Source: Eriocheir sinensis (Eukaryota; Arthropoda; Malacostraca; Decapoda; Varunidae). From it: a stretch of 64,000 bases of DNA. Of the stretch, positions 23,011-35,558 are shown in pieces; position 1 is the stretch's first letter, and every line of letters starts with the position of its first letter. The notes below the pieces were generated by a model. It was not told where the DNA came from and made no database searches. It worked only from the letters and a program-made list of their open reading frames with translations. The DNA lies in contig NC_066513.1 of the NCBI RefSeq assembly GCF_024679095.1, positions 10,383,386-10,447,385 of the forward strand, given 5' to 3'. A program made the translations under genes and the position numbers.

Positions 23011-24790
23011 GCCCTGTCCCACCAACGCCCGGCACATCTCGAATCACGCCGAATTGGGTTACTTCGGCACGCCCACGGAAAAATCGGCACTGGTCGGCGG
23101 TCAACGAGAGCACATCTTTCCACGCCGGCACGCACCAGCTAGCGCAGTCGACAATAACTTTATCCGAGAGCGGCCCGACAGAATTTTTGATCACGAGATA
23201 CCGTGCCGACACCGTATAATGTTCTTTATTACCGTGTCTCTGCCGGGCAAGCACCGTGCACGTACCGGCTCTTGCCGGACGCGTATCGGCCTTTACCAGG
23301 TCATAATTTCTTCCCCCGGTGTTCTCACGGTGTGAGTACGGTGCCCTAGGAATGCGCACGGCAAGTGGCGGTGCGAGAACGGTGCGAGTACAGTGCCCGC
23401 AGAATGCGCCCGGCAGGGTAAAACGTTGTACTGGCTGGCAGTAGCTGGCAACTCACTGGCCCAGGCTTATATAAAACCGGCCACCCTACAGGGTTGTAAT
23501 AATTAAAATAATTAATTAATTCAAAGGCCCGCTTCCCTTAAGGGGATGAATCTTAGAACCAGGATTGTCAGTCCTCGTCAACAGACCGACTTGGTCGGCT
23601 AGATTTCGATCGCCCATAAAGTCGGTCTGTCGGCACCCTGCTACGGGCCGCCATTGGCAAAGGCCCGTGCACCTTCCTATAGGGGGGGAGCAATCTTTGA
23701 AGGCCACGGTTGCCATTTGGTATTGAAGCACTGTGATTGGTATTGGACTCAAATTTGGTAATGAAACGAATGAAATTTGGTATTGAACTATAAAGAAATA
23801 AAAAAAATAAAGGAATACTTCCACTTATACATCCCCTTACACACACACCAAAAAAAAAAACAAAAAAAACGTACATAGACAGTTCAAGCTCCCCAGTAAC
23901 CAACTAATTTTTTTTTTTTATAGTATTTAAAAGTTTAATATTTTCATATCTTAGTTGGAACGTTCGGGGTGAATTTTTATCTGTGCTGCATCATTCAATT
24001 TTCACCGTCACCCTGCAAACCAGAGACACCAGGATTAGTAATAAAAGGCAACGAATAAATAGTCATTAGTTATGGCCATGCAGGTAGCGACCCCCGACAA
24101 CTCTTTTAATTTCCTCGCCAGGCCGTCCCACTCCCTACCCTATTCCTCCCCCTCTCATACCCTCCGGTTAACACGCTTTTTTGTACGAGTCTCGAGACGT
24201 GTATAAGTCTCGTAAAGAGACATACACGTCTCGTACAGATACGCACAACGCAGCTACACACCACCTCCCGCCTCCGGTTAGTTGCCGGCTCTTAACTGTG
24301 AAGGTATCACTATGTCGAAGTGGAAAGGTTCCTTTGGATCTGGCCGTACTTATCACACCGAGTGGAAACAAGAATTACGAAAACATATATGTTATATTAT
24401 TATTTTCGTATTGGAAAAGTTACGCTGGTATTTAAAATTGAAGTATTTGGTATAAAGTCCCTGAGTAAACCTGGCAACCCTGACCCCATCTCAGCTATCA
24501 TTGCTTTGGCCAGGGTGCCCAATGTATAGGCGGTGCTGCTTTAGCGGGGTGTTTACCGGGGTGAACCGTGCGATGCCGAGCACTTGCCGGGCACGTATCG
24601 GGCACGTACCGTCCTGGCACCGTGTTTTGCCGTGCGAGGATCGGCCAAGATCGTAGTGGTTTCGGCCTTTGCCGGGGGTTAATTCTTGGGACACCGTGCT
24701 CGCATCGCCTGTCACCGAGGGAATACTGTGCGTATGTACCTTACACCTTATATGTACTGTGTAGTCGTCAGGTCGGTACTGGAACCTAGG
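23011..24790. other. GC-rich dispersed repeat pieces, two related copies
   Basis: A segment at about 23220-23430 (TGCCGGGCAAGCACCGTGC, CACGTACCG, TATCGGCCTTTACCAGG) and one at about 24560-24730 (TTGCCGGGCACGTATCGG, CACGTACCG, TTCGGCCTTTGCCGGGGG) are clearly related in the same orientation. The first is preceded by AAGGCCCTGTCCCACCAACG, which looks like a transposon terminus. Between them lie a CGAGTCTCGAGACG-type short inverted repeat (24180-24240) and unassigned sequence. No protein domain is visible. Confidence 0.4.
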
Positions 24791-24918
24791 GGTGGGCAGG
24801 TACCAGTACCAGACTGCTCGGTACCGGTACCAATACTAGCCAGTCGCTCATGATATCCCTCATTTCTTCCTCACACGGGTGAGAGGCTGAGACTGAGTGC
24901 ATGAGTGGATATCTCGGT

Positions 24919-24919
<1 letters not shown>

Positions 24920-24996
<77 letters not shown>
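24920..24996. repeat. (CT)n microsatellite
   Basis: Pure CT dinucleotides for about 77 bp. Confidence 0.95.
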
Positions 24997-24998
<2 letters not shown>

Positions 24999-25429
24999 CT
25001 GAATGAAGTGAATATTTACCCAACCGCCACCATGAGATTTTCCCCCTCGGAAAAAAATCCAACCTGGCAACTCTGCGCTCGTTTGGCCAGGGAAGACCAC
25101 GAACCGCGTCATAGATGGTTTTATGCGCGTGATCTGAACATACGGTTCTGGACCATACCGCGTCATAGGAAACCGCGCCTTACGAATCCGCGTCATACGC
25201 GATTTGACTGTACTTCCATTTCATATTTTCATATATAGAATATTCAACATCACTGGATGGGCCACCACCGCCCACGTTACGAACCCAAAAGTTAACATGG
25301 ATTCATCTCTGCCTGGGCCGACGGAGCTCCACGCGCGGGCCCGGGTGAACCCCGGTTCCCACTGTCCCCGCCGTCGATGACGTCACTGACGGTCGACGGA
25401 TCCGTGAAAACGGAATAGTGGGAACCACG
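24997..25429. other. Unassigned, with a short inverted GTTCCCACT pair
   Basis: CGGTTCCCACTGTCC at about 25352 is mirrored by GGAATAGTGGGAACCACG at 25411, with GTCGATGACGTCACTGACGGTCGAC between. This could be a small foldback element. CCGCGTCATA-type words repeat around 25100-25200. No gene seen. Confidence 0.4.
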
Positions 25430-26803
25430 CCTAAGCCGCGTCCACACTAGGCCTCACGAGGCGACTCATGAGGCGACTCGTGTATGCCCCTGGACTCACA
25501 AAAACAATAGAATACGGACGGGCATGAGGCCGCTGCTGGCAATGGACATGTTTCCGGTTCTGGGAAGAGCCTAGAAATGCATTATGCCATGTACCAATGA
25601 TAACCTAGTGCACATATTACGTCCTATAAATCGCTAGTTGACTGGATATTGGAGAGATATCACAAATTCTTCTCATCTCACGGGGAGAAGCCACCATTAG
25701 CTCGTGACGTCATCAGGCTGAAGCGCAGTACAGCAGACGACAGTACCAGTGTTGTGCACATTGTTTCTTTCATCAGCTATGACCACTCCAGCTCCAAACT
25801 GCGCCCAACAGGTATGTTTTAGGTGCTTACAGAACACCTTAATAGTTTTGGAAATATACTATATTATTAAAATGGGAATGAAATCAACCGATTCGCCTCT
25901 ACTCTGCAGAAAATAGTTGAGTTCACGATTAAAAGTTAGTCCGAGGGGGAACTATAGAGAATAATCAAGGTTGAATTTATATTAGTATTATGGAAATTTA
26001 CCTAGCCTAAAATTGAGAAAATGGCTTTGGAACGTCAGAGAGAGAGAATCAACGCCTGAAGATGAATAAGAAGAAAACGAATGCAGACCAATATTCTATA
26101 ATCAGAGGACGTGACAGTAGAGAGAATAGTTGAGTTCACGATGAAAAGTTAGTCCGAGGGGAAACTAAAAAAATTACTGCGGGATTCTCTAGCACAGACA
26201 GAAATATCTTATGTGGAGTACTTTTGTCCGTATATATATACTCTTGCACATTGGCACGAATCACCAACGACTGCGGGTTACGTCTCCAGGCAATGCTAGC
26301 CACTAGAAACATACACCACAACACGAAATCTCGGAGTAACACAAAGTTGGCGGCCTGCTGACTGCATGGTGACGTCACGATCAATCAGCACCCGTTTCCA
26401 GGTCACGTGATTTTTCCTCTACTTTAATCCATATTTTATACCACATTTACTATTTTACATGATGAAAAAATAGCACCATAGCTGAATTTAGGGCCTCTTT
26501 TATCCATACAGACATAATTTGAAATAAATATGTTGACCGGAAACATGTCCATTCTGGCGAGAGGTGTTTTGGGGGCAGGAGGCGTGAACGTGGCAACATC
26601 AGCTGCGTGCTGCTCTCAGATCAAAGCTGAAAACGTTGAGGACAACGTTGAGTTAACTCGGGGCAACACTCATATGATGATTGATATTCTGAAACAGCAC
26701 CCCTGCATCTGGCAGGTGAAAATTAAACATTACAAGAATAACAATAACCGGCGAGGCGGTGCAAGAGTCGCCTCGTGAGGCCTAGTGTGGACGCAGCTTT
26801 AGA
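25430..26803. mobile_element. TIR transposon, non-autonomous or decayed
   Basis: The left end CTAAGCCGCGTCCACACTAG, followed by GCCTCACGAGGCGACTC, is mirrored at 26766-26803 (GAGTCGCCTCGTGAGGCC, TAGTGTGGACGCAGC). A second inverted pair further in, GGACATGTTTCCGG at 25547 and CCGGAAACATGTCC at 26537, indicates long imperfect terminal repeats. The interior carries two direct copies of GTTGAGTTCACGATTAAAAG (25917 and 26127). The end sequence resembles Harbinger-type elements but no transposase is seen. At about 25779-25811 an ATG frame (MTTPAPNCAQQ) ends exactly at CAG followed by GTATGT, a possible exon and splice donor. Confidence 0.65.
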
Positions 26804-26878
26804 ATCGATAGATTACGTCACTATAGTAACATATACCCTAGTCATATTTACATACATGAATTACCCTAGTTAGAAGGT

Positions 26879-26884
26879 AAAGCC
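26879..26884. repeat. Left 6-bp target-site duplication AAAGCC
   Basis: AAAGCC directly precedes AGTAGTAACAAATG, the outer end of the palindromic Polinton, and recurs directly after its right end at 37468-37473. Six base pairs is the duplication length of Polintons. Confidence 0.85.
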
Positions 26885-27619
26885 AGTAGTAACAAATGTA
26901 CGGAAGTGGGGGTTGCCTCAGCGGGGGGGACTGGAAGTGGGGGTTGGGGGGGTGAGCAGGGGGTTGCAGCAGGGGTAATTTGGGGGTTACGGAAGAGGGG
27001 TATCTAGACCCCCCTACCCACATCAATTTTACCTGTTCACCCCCTCCCTAACCCCCCCACACCATCTCTTTTTTCACCCCCCCTCACCCCCTCTCGGACT
27101 AGCGTACGGAAGCGAGAAGGTGACGGGAGTAGGGGTGCCCAGCAGGGAGGGAGGGGGGGGGGGTGACGGGAGAAGGGATACTTGAAGGGTTAAGATAAGA
27201 TCTTTCTTTGACCCTCGAATGACCACGAGATTATAATCACGGAAAAGGTTAAGGACATTAGGTTAATGACCAGGCTGAAATATGAATTTACTCTCTAATG
27301 CAAGTCCGAAAATAAAATAAAAAATCGCCATTGAACGTAAGACTCGATAAATTATTTAAGTTTTTGCTGGATGTATTGTATCATTATCTTCTTATTTCTC
27401 ATTTCTCAACTTGTTTCTTCTTATTTCTTTCCTCAACTTATATATATTTTTTTTTACTCCGGTTATTTGGTGCCATCTAACCCTAAACACTGCAGCACCA
27501 AGTCTTTTTTTTTTTCTGATTTTGCATTAATTAATGTCTTATATCTCATTTCTTAACTTCGATGTCATATGACCTTAGGCGTTGCCGCATCGAATTTACC
27601 TTTTTCCGTGAAAAAGGAT

Positions 27620-27669
<50 letters not shown>

Positions 27670-28017
27670 CCATTCCTCCGATTCTTGAGAAATCTGCAGC
27701 TAGCTCGAAATTTTGTGGGCCATCTTTTAGCCGATTATATGCTCGAAGCGGAATTTAGTGAGGATTCTTATGGTATCTTCAAATTCCTCATACGTCTATT
27801 AGTTCGAGTTACACCGAGAAAACTGATTTTTTTTCTCGTCAGAGTAGCCTAACAAATAAAAAACACTCATTAATTAATGTCTTATATCTCATTTCTTAAC
27901 ATATTTCTTCTTATTTCTTTTCTCAACTTGCATTTCTTTATATTTTCTGCCTGCTCTTCGGTGTCATATGACCTTAGACGTTGCCGCATCGAGTTTACCT
28001 TTTCCGTGAAAAAGGGA

Positions 28018-28059
<42 letters not shown>

Positions 28060-28409
28060 ATTCCCTCCGATTCTTGAGAAATCTGCGGCTAGCTCGAAAT
28101 TTTGTGGGCCATCTTTTTAGCCGATTATATGCTCGAAGCGGAATTTAGTGAGGATTCTTATGGTATCTTCAAATTCCTCATACGTCTATTAGTTCGAGTT
28201 ACACCGAGAAAACTGAATTTTTTTCTCTCGTCAGAGTAGCATAACAAATGAAAATCACTCATTAATTAATGTCTTATATTTCATTTTTTAACTTATTTCT
28301 TCTTATTTCTTTTCTCAACTTGCATTTCTTTATATTTTCTGCCTGCTCTTCGGTGTCATATGACCTTAGACGTTGCCGCATCGAGTTTACCTTTTTCCGT
28401 GAAAAGGGA

Positions 28410-28466
<57 letters not shown>

Positions 28467-29396
28467 CCATTCCCTCTGATTCTTGAAATCTGCTGCTTGC
28501 TCAAAATTTTGTGGGCCAACTTTTTTAGCCGAATATATGTTCCGAAGCGGAATTTAGTGAGGATTCTTATGGTATCTTCAAATTCCTCATGCGTCTATTA
28601 GTTCCCGAGTTACACCGAGAAAACTGAATGTTATTCTCTCGTCAGAGTATCCTAACAAATAAAAATCGCTCAGAGCTCCTCATCTACGTTCCTTAGAAAG
28701 ATTGCCATATGTTACTATTAAGAAACTTATCCCAACAACTGCAAATTTGACGCACTTTCATCGAAAACTTAATTTTTAATAATTTTTTATTTACTTTTAT
28801 GGCGCGTTTCGCGTCATCGTCCGCCAGAACCGTTTACCCTTGATGACATGAAATGCGTCATCGTGCGCGAGAGGGTTAAATAAGTCAGATTTATCTCAAA
28901 TTCACTGTCTGGGCAGACAAATATTCGGAAAAGAGAAGGCAAACCAGTTTGTAGATATATATAAATATGCCATATATTCACGTCCTTATGGATATCTTCT
29001 TGTTGATTAGGGTATAAATACTCCTGAATCCCTACAGTTTCGCTCAAACATTGTTGGAGAGCCTCCCAGATGAACGCGTATTCCAATGGTGAACTCCAGG
29101 AAAAAGGAACTCTTACACGTTCTATACTCCCAACATAAAGAACCCTATGGTTTAAGCTCTCAGCTACTTCTGATCTTACTCTCTTAAGCCTTTGCAGTTA
29201 CTTTCTTAAACCATCGAAGCCCGCCTTCCTGAAGTCAGGTATTAAGTGTTGTTTCTGCTGACTCTATCCTCCCATTTAATATTAAATTTAATTTCCTTAT
29301 GATCACTGTTACCTGATGAACCCCCAACCTCAATGTTGCTTATTATGTCCTCTTTATTAGTTAACAACAAATCCAAAATATTTTCTTCCCTCGTTC
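26885..29396 (-). repeat. Polinton terminal region, copy B
   Basis: In reverse orientation it contains the G/C-tract terminus (26885-27190), subterminal unique sequence, three (CA)n-cored units with cores at 27621-27667, 28019-28057 and 28412-28465, the dyad block (28795-28880) and the LINE endonuclease fragment (about 29130-29396). Copies C and D have four cores. Confidence 0.85.
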
Positions 29397-29568
29397 GCAC
29401 TGTTTTGTATATAGAACGAACTTAATTAGCTGAACTCACACTGTTTTGATTATAGAACGAACTTACATTAGCTGAACTCACACTGTTTTGAATATAGAAC
29501 GAACTTACATTAGCTGATCTCACACTGTTTTGAATATAGAACGAACTTACATTAGCTGAACCCACACT
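29397..29568 (-). repeat. 42-bp minisatellite, copy B, about 4 units
   Basis: Reverse-complement units of the array at 1-592. It joins the polymerase sequence at CCCACACT, then CCTGGAAGAAGC. Confidence 0.95.
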
Positions 29569-31869
29569 CCTGGAAGAAGCTAAAATTTTCTAAAGGCTAC
29601 AATAAAATCAATATGACCGATGAAGATACGGCACGTCACAGTGAACAAACTCACTGTCTTCTCTGTAAATACGGGTTTTAAAAGGTAAAGAGGTAAACAT
29701 CATGACCATGAAAAATCAGGAAACAATTACATTGAAGCTTATTGTAATAGATGCAACCTTCAAATGAAAAAAATCACAAATTGCAGCGTACTCTCATTGC
29801 ACATTATGCGGATTACGACATGACGTTAATCCCGCGTGAATTAACGCTACCTGGCTTTGAAAATCAAACTAAGACCAAAACATTCAGTTCAGAAATACCA
29901 TGAAGTCATCATAAAAATGACTTGATATGATTTGACATGTATGTCTTATGTCTGGTTCACTCGCGGCTTTAGCGAACCAATTCATCAGCACTGGGAAGGA
30001 GCCCATGTGCACACAACAGATGTTGAAAGATGTGCCAGCACCTGCGTTACCATTATTGATCAAGGGAAAGCAGGTTTTTTGTTATGACTATATGGACTCG
30101 ATGGAACGACTTTCTGAGACACGTCTTCCATCCCGCGAAGATTTTTTTCAATTCGCTTCAAGAAGCAGAACTTTCCGAAAGTGATTATAAATATGCTCAG
30201 AATGTTTGGAAAGTAGCTGGATGTCAGAGCCTGATGGACTATTTGTTGCTTTATGTAAAAGTGGATGTTGGCCTTCAATGTGATGTCTTCCTTGAGTGGA
30301 GAGGTATTTTGAAAACCCAGTGGAGGTTGGATATTGTAAATTATGTTAGCCTGCCAGGATTTGCCTATGACTCTTTTTTGTTAAAAACACAGCAGGAATT
30401 AGAGATGCTTAGTAGCCCACACATATATCATTGCATTCAAACAAATGTGCGTGGGGGCTACACAAGTGTTGTGCGTCGTTTTGTACGCACCAATAACATC
30501 TACACGAACCCTCAGTTTAATCCAAAACATGATAGAAACACTTTCCTTTCATATCTTGACTTCAACAGTCTTTATCCCACTGTAATGCAAGAGAAGTTAC
30601 CATGTGGAATGTAGAAAACTAGATGAGACAGAAATGCACTGGTTTTTGAGCGGGAGGGCTAGGTCAATCAAGCAACCGATGGCGATTTTGGATACCTCAT
30701 TCTGTGCAATACTGAGGCTGTCTCACGTGAAGTCATTGAGAAAACGGATGACCTCCCACTGACCATCAGAAGACACAATATCAACAATAGAGATATATCG
30801 TCAGCCGCACACGAATGGTATGAAGAAAACCGTCCAGTACCGTGTAAGAACATAAAACAGATTGGAACACATGTTGCTCAGGAGAAAATACTGTTTGCTC
30901 TGTCCCTCCTTAAACTGCTATTCAACTAGGCCGGGTTGTTAAAAAGTGCATGCTATTTATATGTTTAAGCAAAGCACTTTCTTGCGGACTTCATTCAGGA
31001 TAACATAGAAGCCCGCAAAAAGTGCTACTTGCCCTATCAAGAAAACTGCAATCAAGTGTATTTCAAACAGCATTTTGGTCGATACCTGATGAACGCGGCC
31101 AAATATAGTGAAGACATAGATATTGTCACCAACCGCGAAAAGTTTTTGAAGCTGGCCGAAGTCCTTACTTTAAACGCGTTGTACCCTCAATGATGGTCAT
31201 GTAGTTGTAGTTCGCCATAAGAAATATTCACAGGCGAATCATCAAACTACATTGGCTACTACGTCCTAGAGCTGTCCAAGCTGCGACTATATGATTTCTT
31301 TACAGTATCATGAAGGCTCATTACGGGGATCAGGCGAAACTAGTGTATTGTGACACTGATTCATAATAACAGAAACTGAAACTCCTGATCTATTAACAGA
31401 GTACTCGCAGGAACCCTTTAAAAGCTATATAGACACAAGTAACTTTAGCTCCTCACATTCCTTGTACAACACAGACAACAAAGGCAAGCTCAGTTTCTCA
31501 AGTCTGAAGTGAGAAAGAACCATCTCAGAATGTGTAGGTGTAAGAATAAAGTGCTACTCCATCCCATGGCAGACAGTGACCGGTTGAGTTCAGCTAAGAG
31601 CGTTCCAAAGCTCATAAAGAAAAAAAATTGCTCATCAGCGATACAAAGACGTCCTATTCCAGAAGCAAACATTTACCTTTGGCTATCAGGGATTCACAGT
31701 GCGTAATGGACGAATGAGTACAGTAAAATATCCCAAGAGAGGGATATCTGTAGTTCAGGACAAAAGACACTGCTTTAGCACCTTGGAGTTACGACCTTAC
31801 GGTCATCCCGATAATTCTACAGGGGTAGAGGAGGAGGAGGAAGAGAAGGAAGCTGTAATCATAATTTGA
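29569..31869 (+). pseudogene. Polinton protein-primed DNA polymerase B, left arm
   Basis: Family B polymerase of the protein-primed type. The N-terminal zinc-binding region is visible near 29620-29790 (HSEQTHCLLC, HHDHEKSGNNY, CNRCNLQMKK in shifting frames). The exonuclease-side region and motif A (FLSYLDFNSLYPTVMQE) lie in the 30084-30614 frame. Motif B and motif C (CDTDS-like near 31345-31365) are damaged by indels. The C-terminal acidic tail is missing through the deletion shared with the right arm, and the gene ends in a GAGGAGGAGGAAGAG stretch. Many frameshifts; not functional. Confidence 0.85.
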
Positions 31870-32095
31870 CCAAATTCCAATAAACATTGAGTTTGTTTGA
31901 CTTGTTTATATGTCCTTTATCAAAAAATGAATGAAAAAAACAATAATTGTCTTAAAATTTATTCGATTTGTGGAAACATGTAGACAAAACGCGTCTATGT
32001 TTCGATCTGGCTCATATAAAAAAAGAAAAAAAAAAGACTCGCGAAATGTGCGCGGCGGCGGCAGCAGCGGGTCCTGCGGCGACATCATGCGACGA
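31870..32095. other. Loop between the arms of the palindromic Polinton
   Basis: This matches, in reverse complement, copy D sequence at about 47430-47640, between the protease and polymerase genes. It runs through TTGTTTGACTTGTTTATATG and GTTTCGATCTGGCTCAT to a GCGGCGGCGGCAGCAGCGGG stretch, ends at GACAGGATGC, and then switches strand to ATGTTTATTGG of the right arm. Little microhomology is visible at the switch. Confidence 0.8.
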
Positions 32096-34414
32096 CAGGA
32101 TGCATGTTTATTGGAATTTGGTCAAATTATGATTACAGCTTCCTTCTCTTCCTCCTCCTCCTCTACCCCTGTAGAATTATCGGGATGACCGTAAGGTCGT
32201 AACTCCAAGGTGCTAAAGAAAAGTCTTTGTCCTGAACTACAGATATCCTCTCTTGGGATATTTTACTGTACTCATTCGTCCATTACGCACTGTGAACTTG
32301 ATAGCCAGGTAAATGTTTGCTTCTGGAATAGGGACGACGTCTTTGTATCGCTGATGAGCAATTTTTTTCTTTATGAGCTGGAACGCTCTTAGCTGAACTC
32401 AACCGGTCACTGTCTGCCATGGGGATGGAGTAGCACTTGTTCTTACACCTGCTAAATTCTGGAGATGGTTCTTTCCTCACTTCAGACTTGAGAAACTGGA
32501 GCTTGCCTTTGTTATCTGTGTTGTACAAGGAATGTGAGGAGCTAAAGTTACTTGTGTCTATATAGCTTTTAAAGGGTTCCTGCGAGTACTCTGTTAATAG
32601 ATCAGGAGTTTCAGTTTCTGTTATTGCGAATCAGTGTCACAATACACTAGTTTCGCCCGATCCCCGTAATGAGCCTTCATGATACTGTAAAAGAAATCAT
32701 ATAGTCGCAGCTTGGACAGCTCTAGGACGTAGTAGCCAATGTAGTTTGGATGATTCGCCCAGTGAATATTTCTTATGGCGAACTACAACTACATGACCAT
32801 CATTGAGGGGCACAACGCGTTTAAAGTAAGGACTTCGGGCCAGCTTCAAAACTTTTCGCGGTTGGTGACAATATTCATGTCTTCACTATATTTGGTCACG
32901 TTCATCAGGTATCGACCAAAATGCTGTTTGAAATACACTTGATTGCAGTTTCTTTGATAGGGCAAGTAGCACTTTGCGGGCTTCTATGTTATCCTGAATG
33001 AAGTCCGCAAGAAAGTGCTTTTGGCTTAAACATATAAATAGCATGCACTTTTAACAACCCGGCTTACAGTTGAATAGCAGTTTAAGGAGGACAGAGCAAA
33101 CAGTATTTTCTCCTGAGCAACATATGTGTTCCAATCTGTTTTATGTTCTACACGGTACTGACGGTTTTCTTCATACCATTCGTGTGCGGCTGACGATATA
33201 TCTCTATTGTTGATATTGTGTCTTCTGATGGTCAGTGGAGGTCATCATCCGTTTTCTCACGACTTCACGTGAGACAGCCTCAGTATTGCACAGAATGAGG
33301 TATCCAAAATCGCCATCGGCTGCTTGATTGACCTAGCCCCTCCCGCTCAAAAACCAGTGCATTTCTGTCTCATCTAGTTTTCTACATTCCACATGGTAAC
33401 TTCTTGTATCATTACAGTGGATAAAGACTGTTGAAGCCAAGATATGAAAGGAAAGTGTTTCTATCATGTTTTGATTAAACTGAGGGTTCGTGTAGATGTT
33501 ATTGTGCGTACAAAACGACGCATACTGACTTGTGTAGCCCCACGCACATTTGTTTGAATGCAATGATATATGTGTGGCTACTACATCTCTAATTCCTGCT
33601 GTGTTTTAACAAAAAAAGAGTCATAGGCAAATCCTGGCAGGCTAACATAATTTACAACATCCAACCTCCACTGGGTTTTCAAAATACCTCCACTCTAGGA
33701 AGACACGTACATAGAAGGCCAACATCCACTTTTACATAAAGCAACAAATAGTCCATCAGGCTCTGACATCCAGCTACTTTCCAAACATTCTGAGCATGTT
33801 TATAATCACTTTCGAAAGTTCTGCTTCTTGAAGCGAATTGAAAAATTCGCGGATGGAAGACGTGGCCTCAGAAAGTCGTTCCATCGAGTCCATATAGTCA
33901 TAACAAAACCTGCTTTCCTGATGATCAATAATGGTAACGCAAAAGGGGCACATCTTTCAACATTCGTTGTGTGCACATGGGCTGTTCCCCAGTGCTGATG
34001 ATGAATTGGTTCGCTAAAGCCGCGAGTGAACCAGACATAAAGACATACGTGTCATTAAAATCTCAAGTCATTTATGATGACTTCATGGTATTTCTGAACT
34101 GAATGTTTTGGTCTTAGTTGATTTTCAAAGTTAGCGTAAATTCACGCGATTAACGTCATGTCGTAATCCGCATAATGTGCAATGAGAGTACGCTGCAATT
34201 TGTGATTTTTTTCATTTGAAGGTTGCACTATTACAATAAGCTTCAATGTAATTGTTTCCTGATTTTTCATGGTCATGATGTTTTACTCTCTTTACCTTTA
34301 AAACCTGCATTTACAGAGAAGACAGTGAGTTTGTTCATTGTGACGTGCCGGTATCTTCATCGGTCATATTGATTTTATTGTAGCCTTTAGAAAATTTTTA
34401 GCTTCTTCCAGGAG
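32096..34414 (-). pseudogene. Polinton protein-primed DNA polymerase B, right arm
   Basis: Mirror copy of the left-arm gene. Minus-strand words recur in order: the zinc-binding N-terminus near 34200-34350, the exonuclease-side region, a disrupted motif A near 33420-33450 and a CDTDS-like motif C near 32620-32650. It has more single-base losses than the left arm or copy D, and motif A is split by changes around ATCATTACAGTGGATAAAG. Not functional. Confidence 0.85.
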
Positions 34415-34588
34415 TGTGGGTTCAGCTAATGTAAGTTCGTTCTATATTCAAAAACAGTGTGAGATCAGCTAATGTAAGTACGTTCTATATTCAAAACAGT
34501 GTGAGTTCAGCTAATGTAAGTTCGTTCTATAATCAAAACAGTGTGAGTTCAGCTAATGTAAGTTCGTTCTATATACAAAACAGTGCGA
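34415..34588 (+). repeat. 42-bp minisatellite, copy C, about 4 units
   Basis: Four units, the last running into GTGCGAACGAGGGAAG of the LINE fragment without the 333-bp segment seen in copy A. Confidence 0.95.
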
Positions 34589-35507
34589 ACGAGGGAAGAA
34601 AATATTTGGATTTGTTGTTAATTAATAAAGAGGACATAATAAGCAACATTGAGGTTGGGGGTTCTATTAGGTACAGTGATCATAAGGAAATTAAATTTAA
34701 TATTAAATGGAAGGATAGAGTCAGCAGAAACAAACACTTAATACCTGACTTCAGGAAGGCGGGCTTGGATGGTTTAAGAAAGTAACTGCAAAGGCTTAAG
34801 AGAGTAAGATCAGAAGTAGCTGAGAGCTTAAACCATAGGGTCGCGTTATGTTGGGAGTATAGAACGTAAGAGTTCTTTTTCCTGGAGTTCACCATTGAAT
34901 ACGTCTATCTGGGAGGCTCTCCAACAATGTTTGAGCGAAACTGTAGGGATTCAGGAGTATTTATACCCTAATCAACAAGAAGATATCCATAAGGACGTGA
35001 ATATACGGTATATTTATATATATCTACAAACTGGTTTGCTTCTTTCCGAATATTTGTCTGCCCAGACAGTGAATTTGAGATAAATCTGGACTTATTTAAC
35101 CTTTCCGGCGCACGATGACGCATTTCATGTCATCAAGGGTAAAAGGTTCTGGCGGACGATGACGCGAAACGCGCCATAAAAGTAAATAAAAATTATTAAA
35201 AATTAAGTTTTCGATGAAAGTGCGTCAAATTTGGTGTTGTTGGGATAAGTTTCAATAGTAACATATGGCAATCTTTCTAAGGAACGTAGATGAGGAGCCT
35301 GAGCGATTTTATTTGTTAGGATACCTGACGAGAGAATAACATTCAGTTTCTTCGGTGTAACTCGGGAACCAATAGACGGCTGAGGAATTTGAAGATACCA
35401 TAAGAATCCTCACTAAATTCCGCTTCGAACATATATTCGGCTACAAAAAGTTGGCCCACAAAATTTTGAGCAAGCAGCAGATTTCTCAAGAATCAGAGGG
35501 AAATGGG

Positions 35508-35558
<51 letters not shown>

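Noticed and set aside
23006..23359. Possible gene on either strand in GC-rich DNA
   Set aside because: The sequence recurs in part at 24560-24730 as a dispersed repeat and has no recognisable motif.
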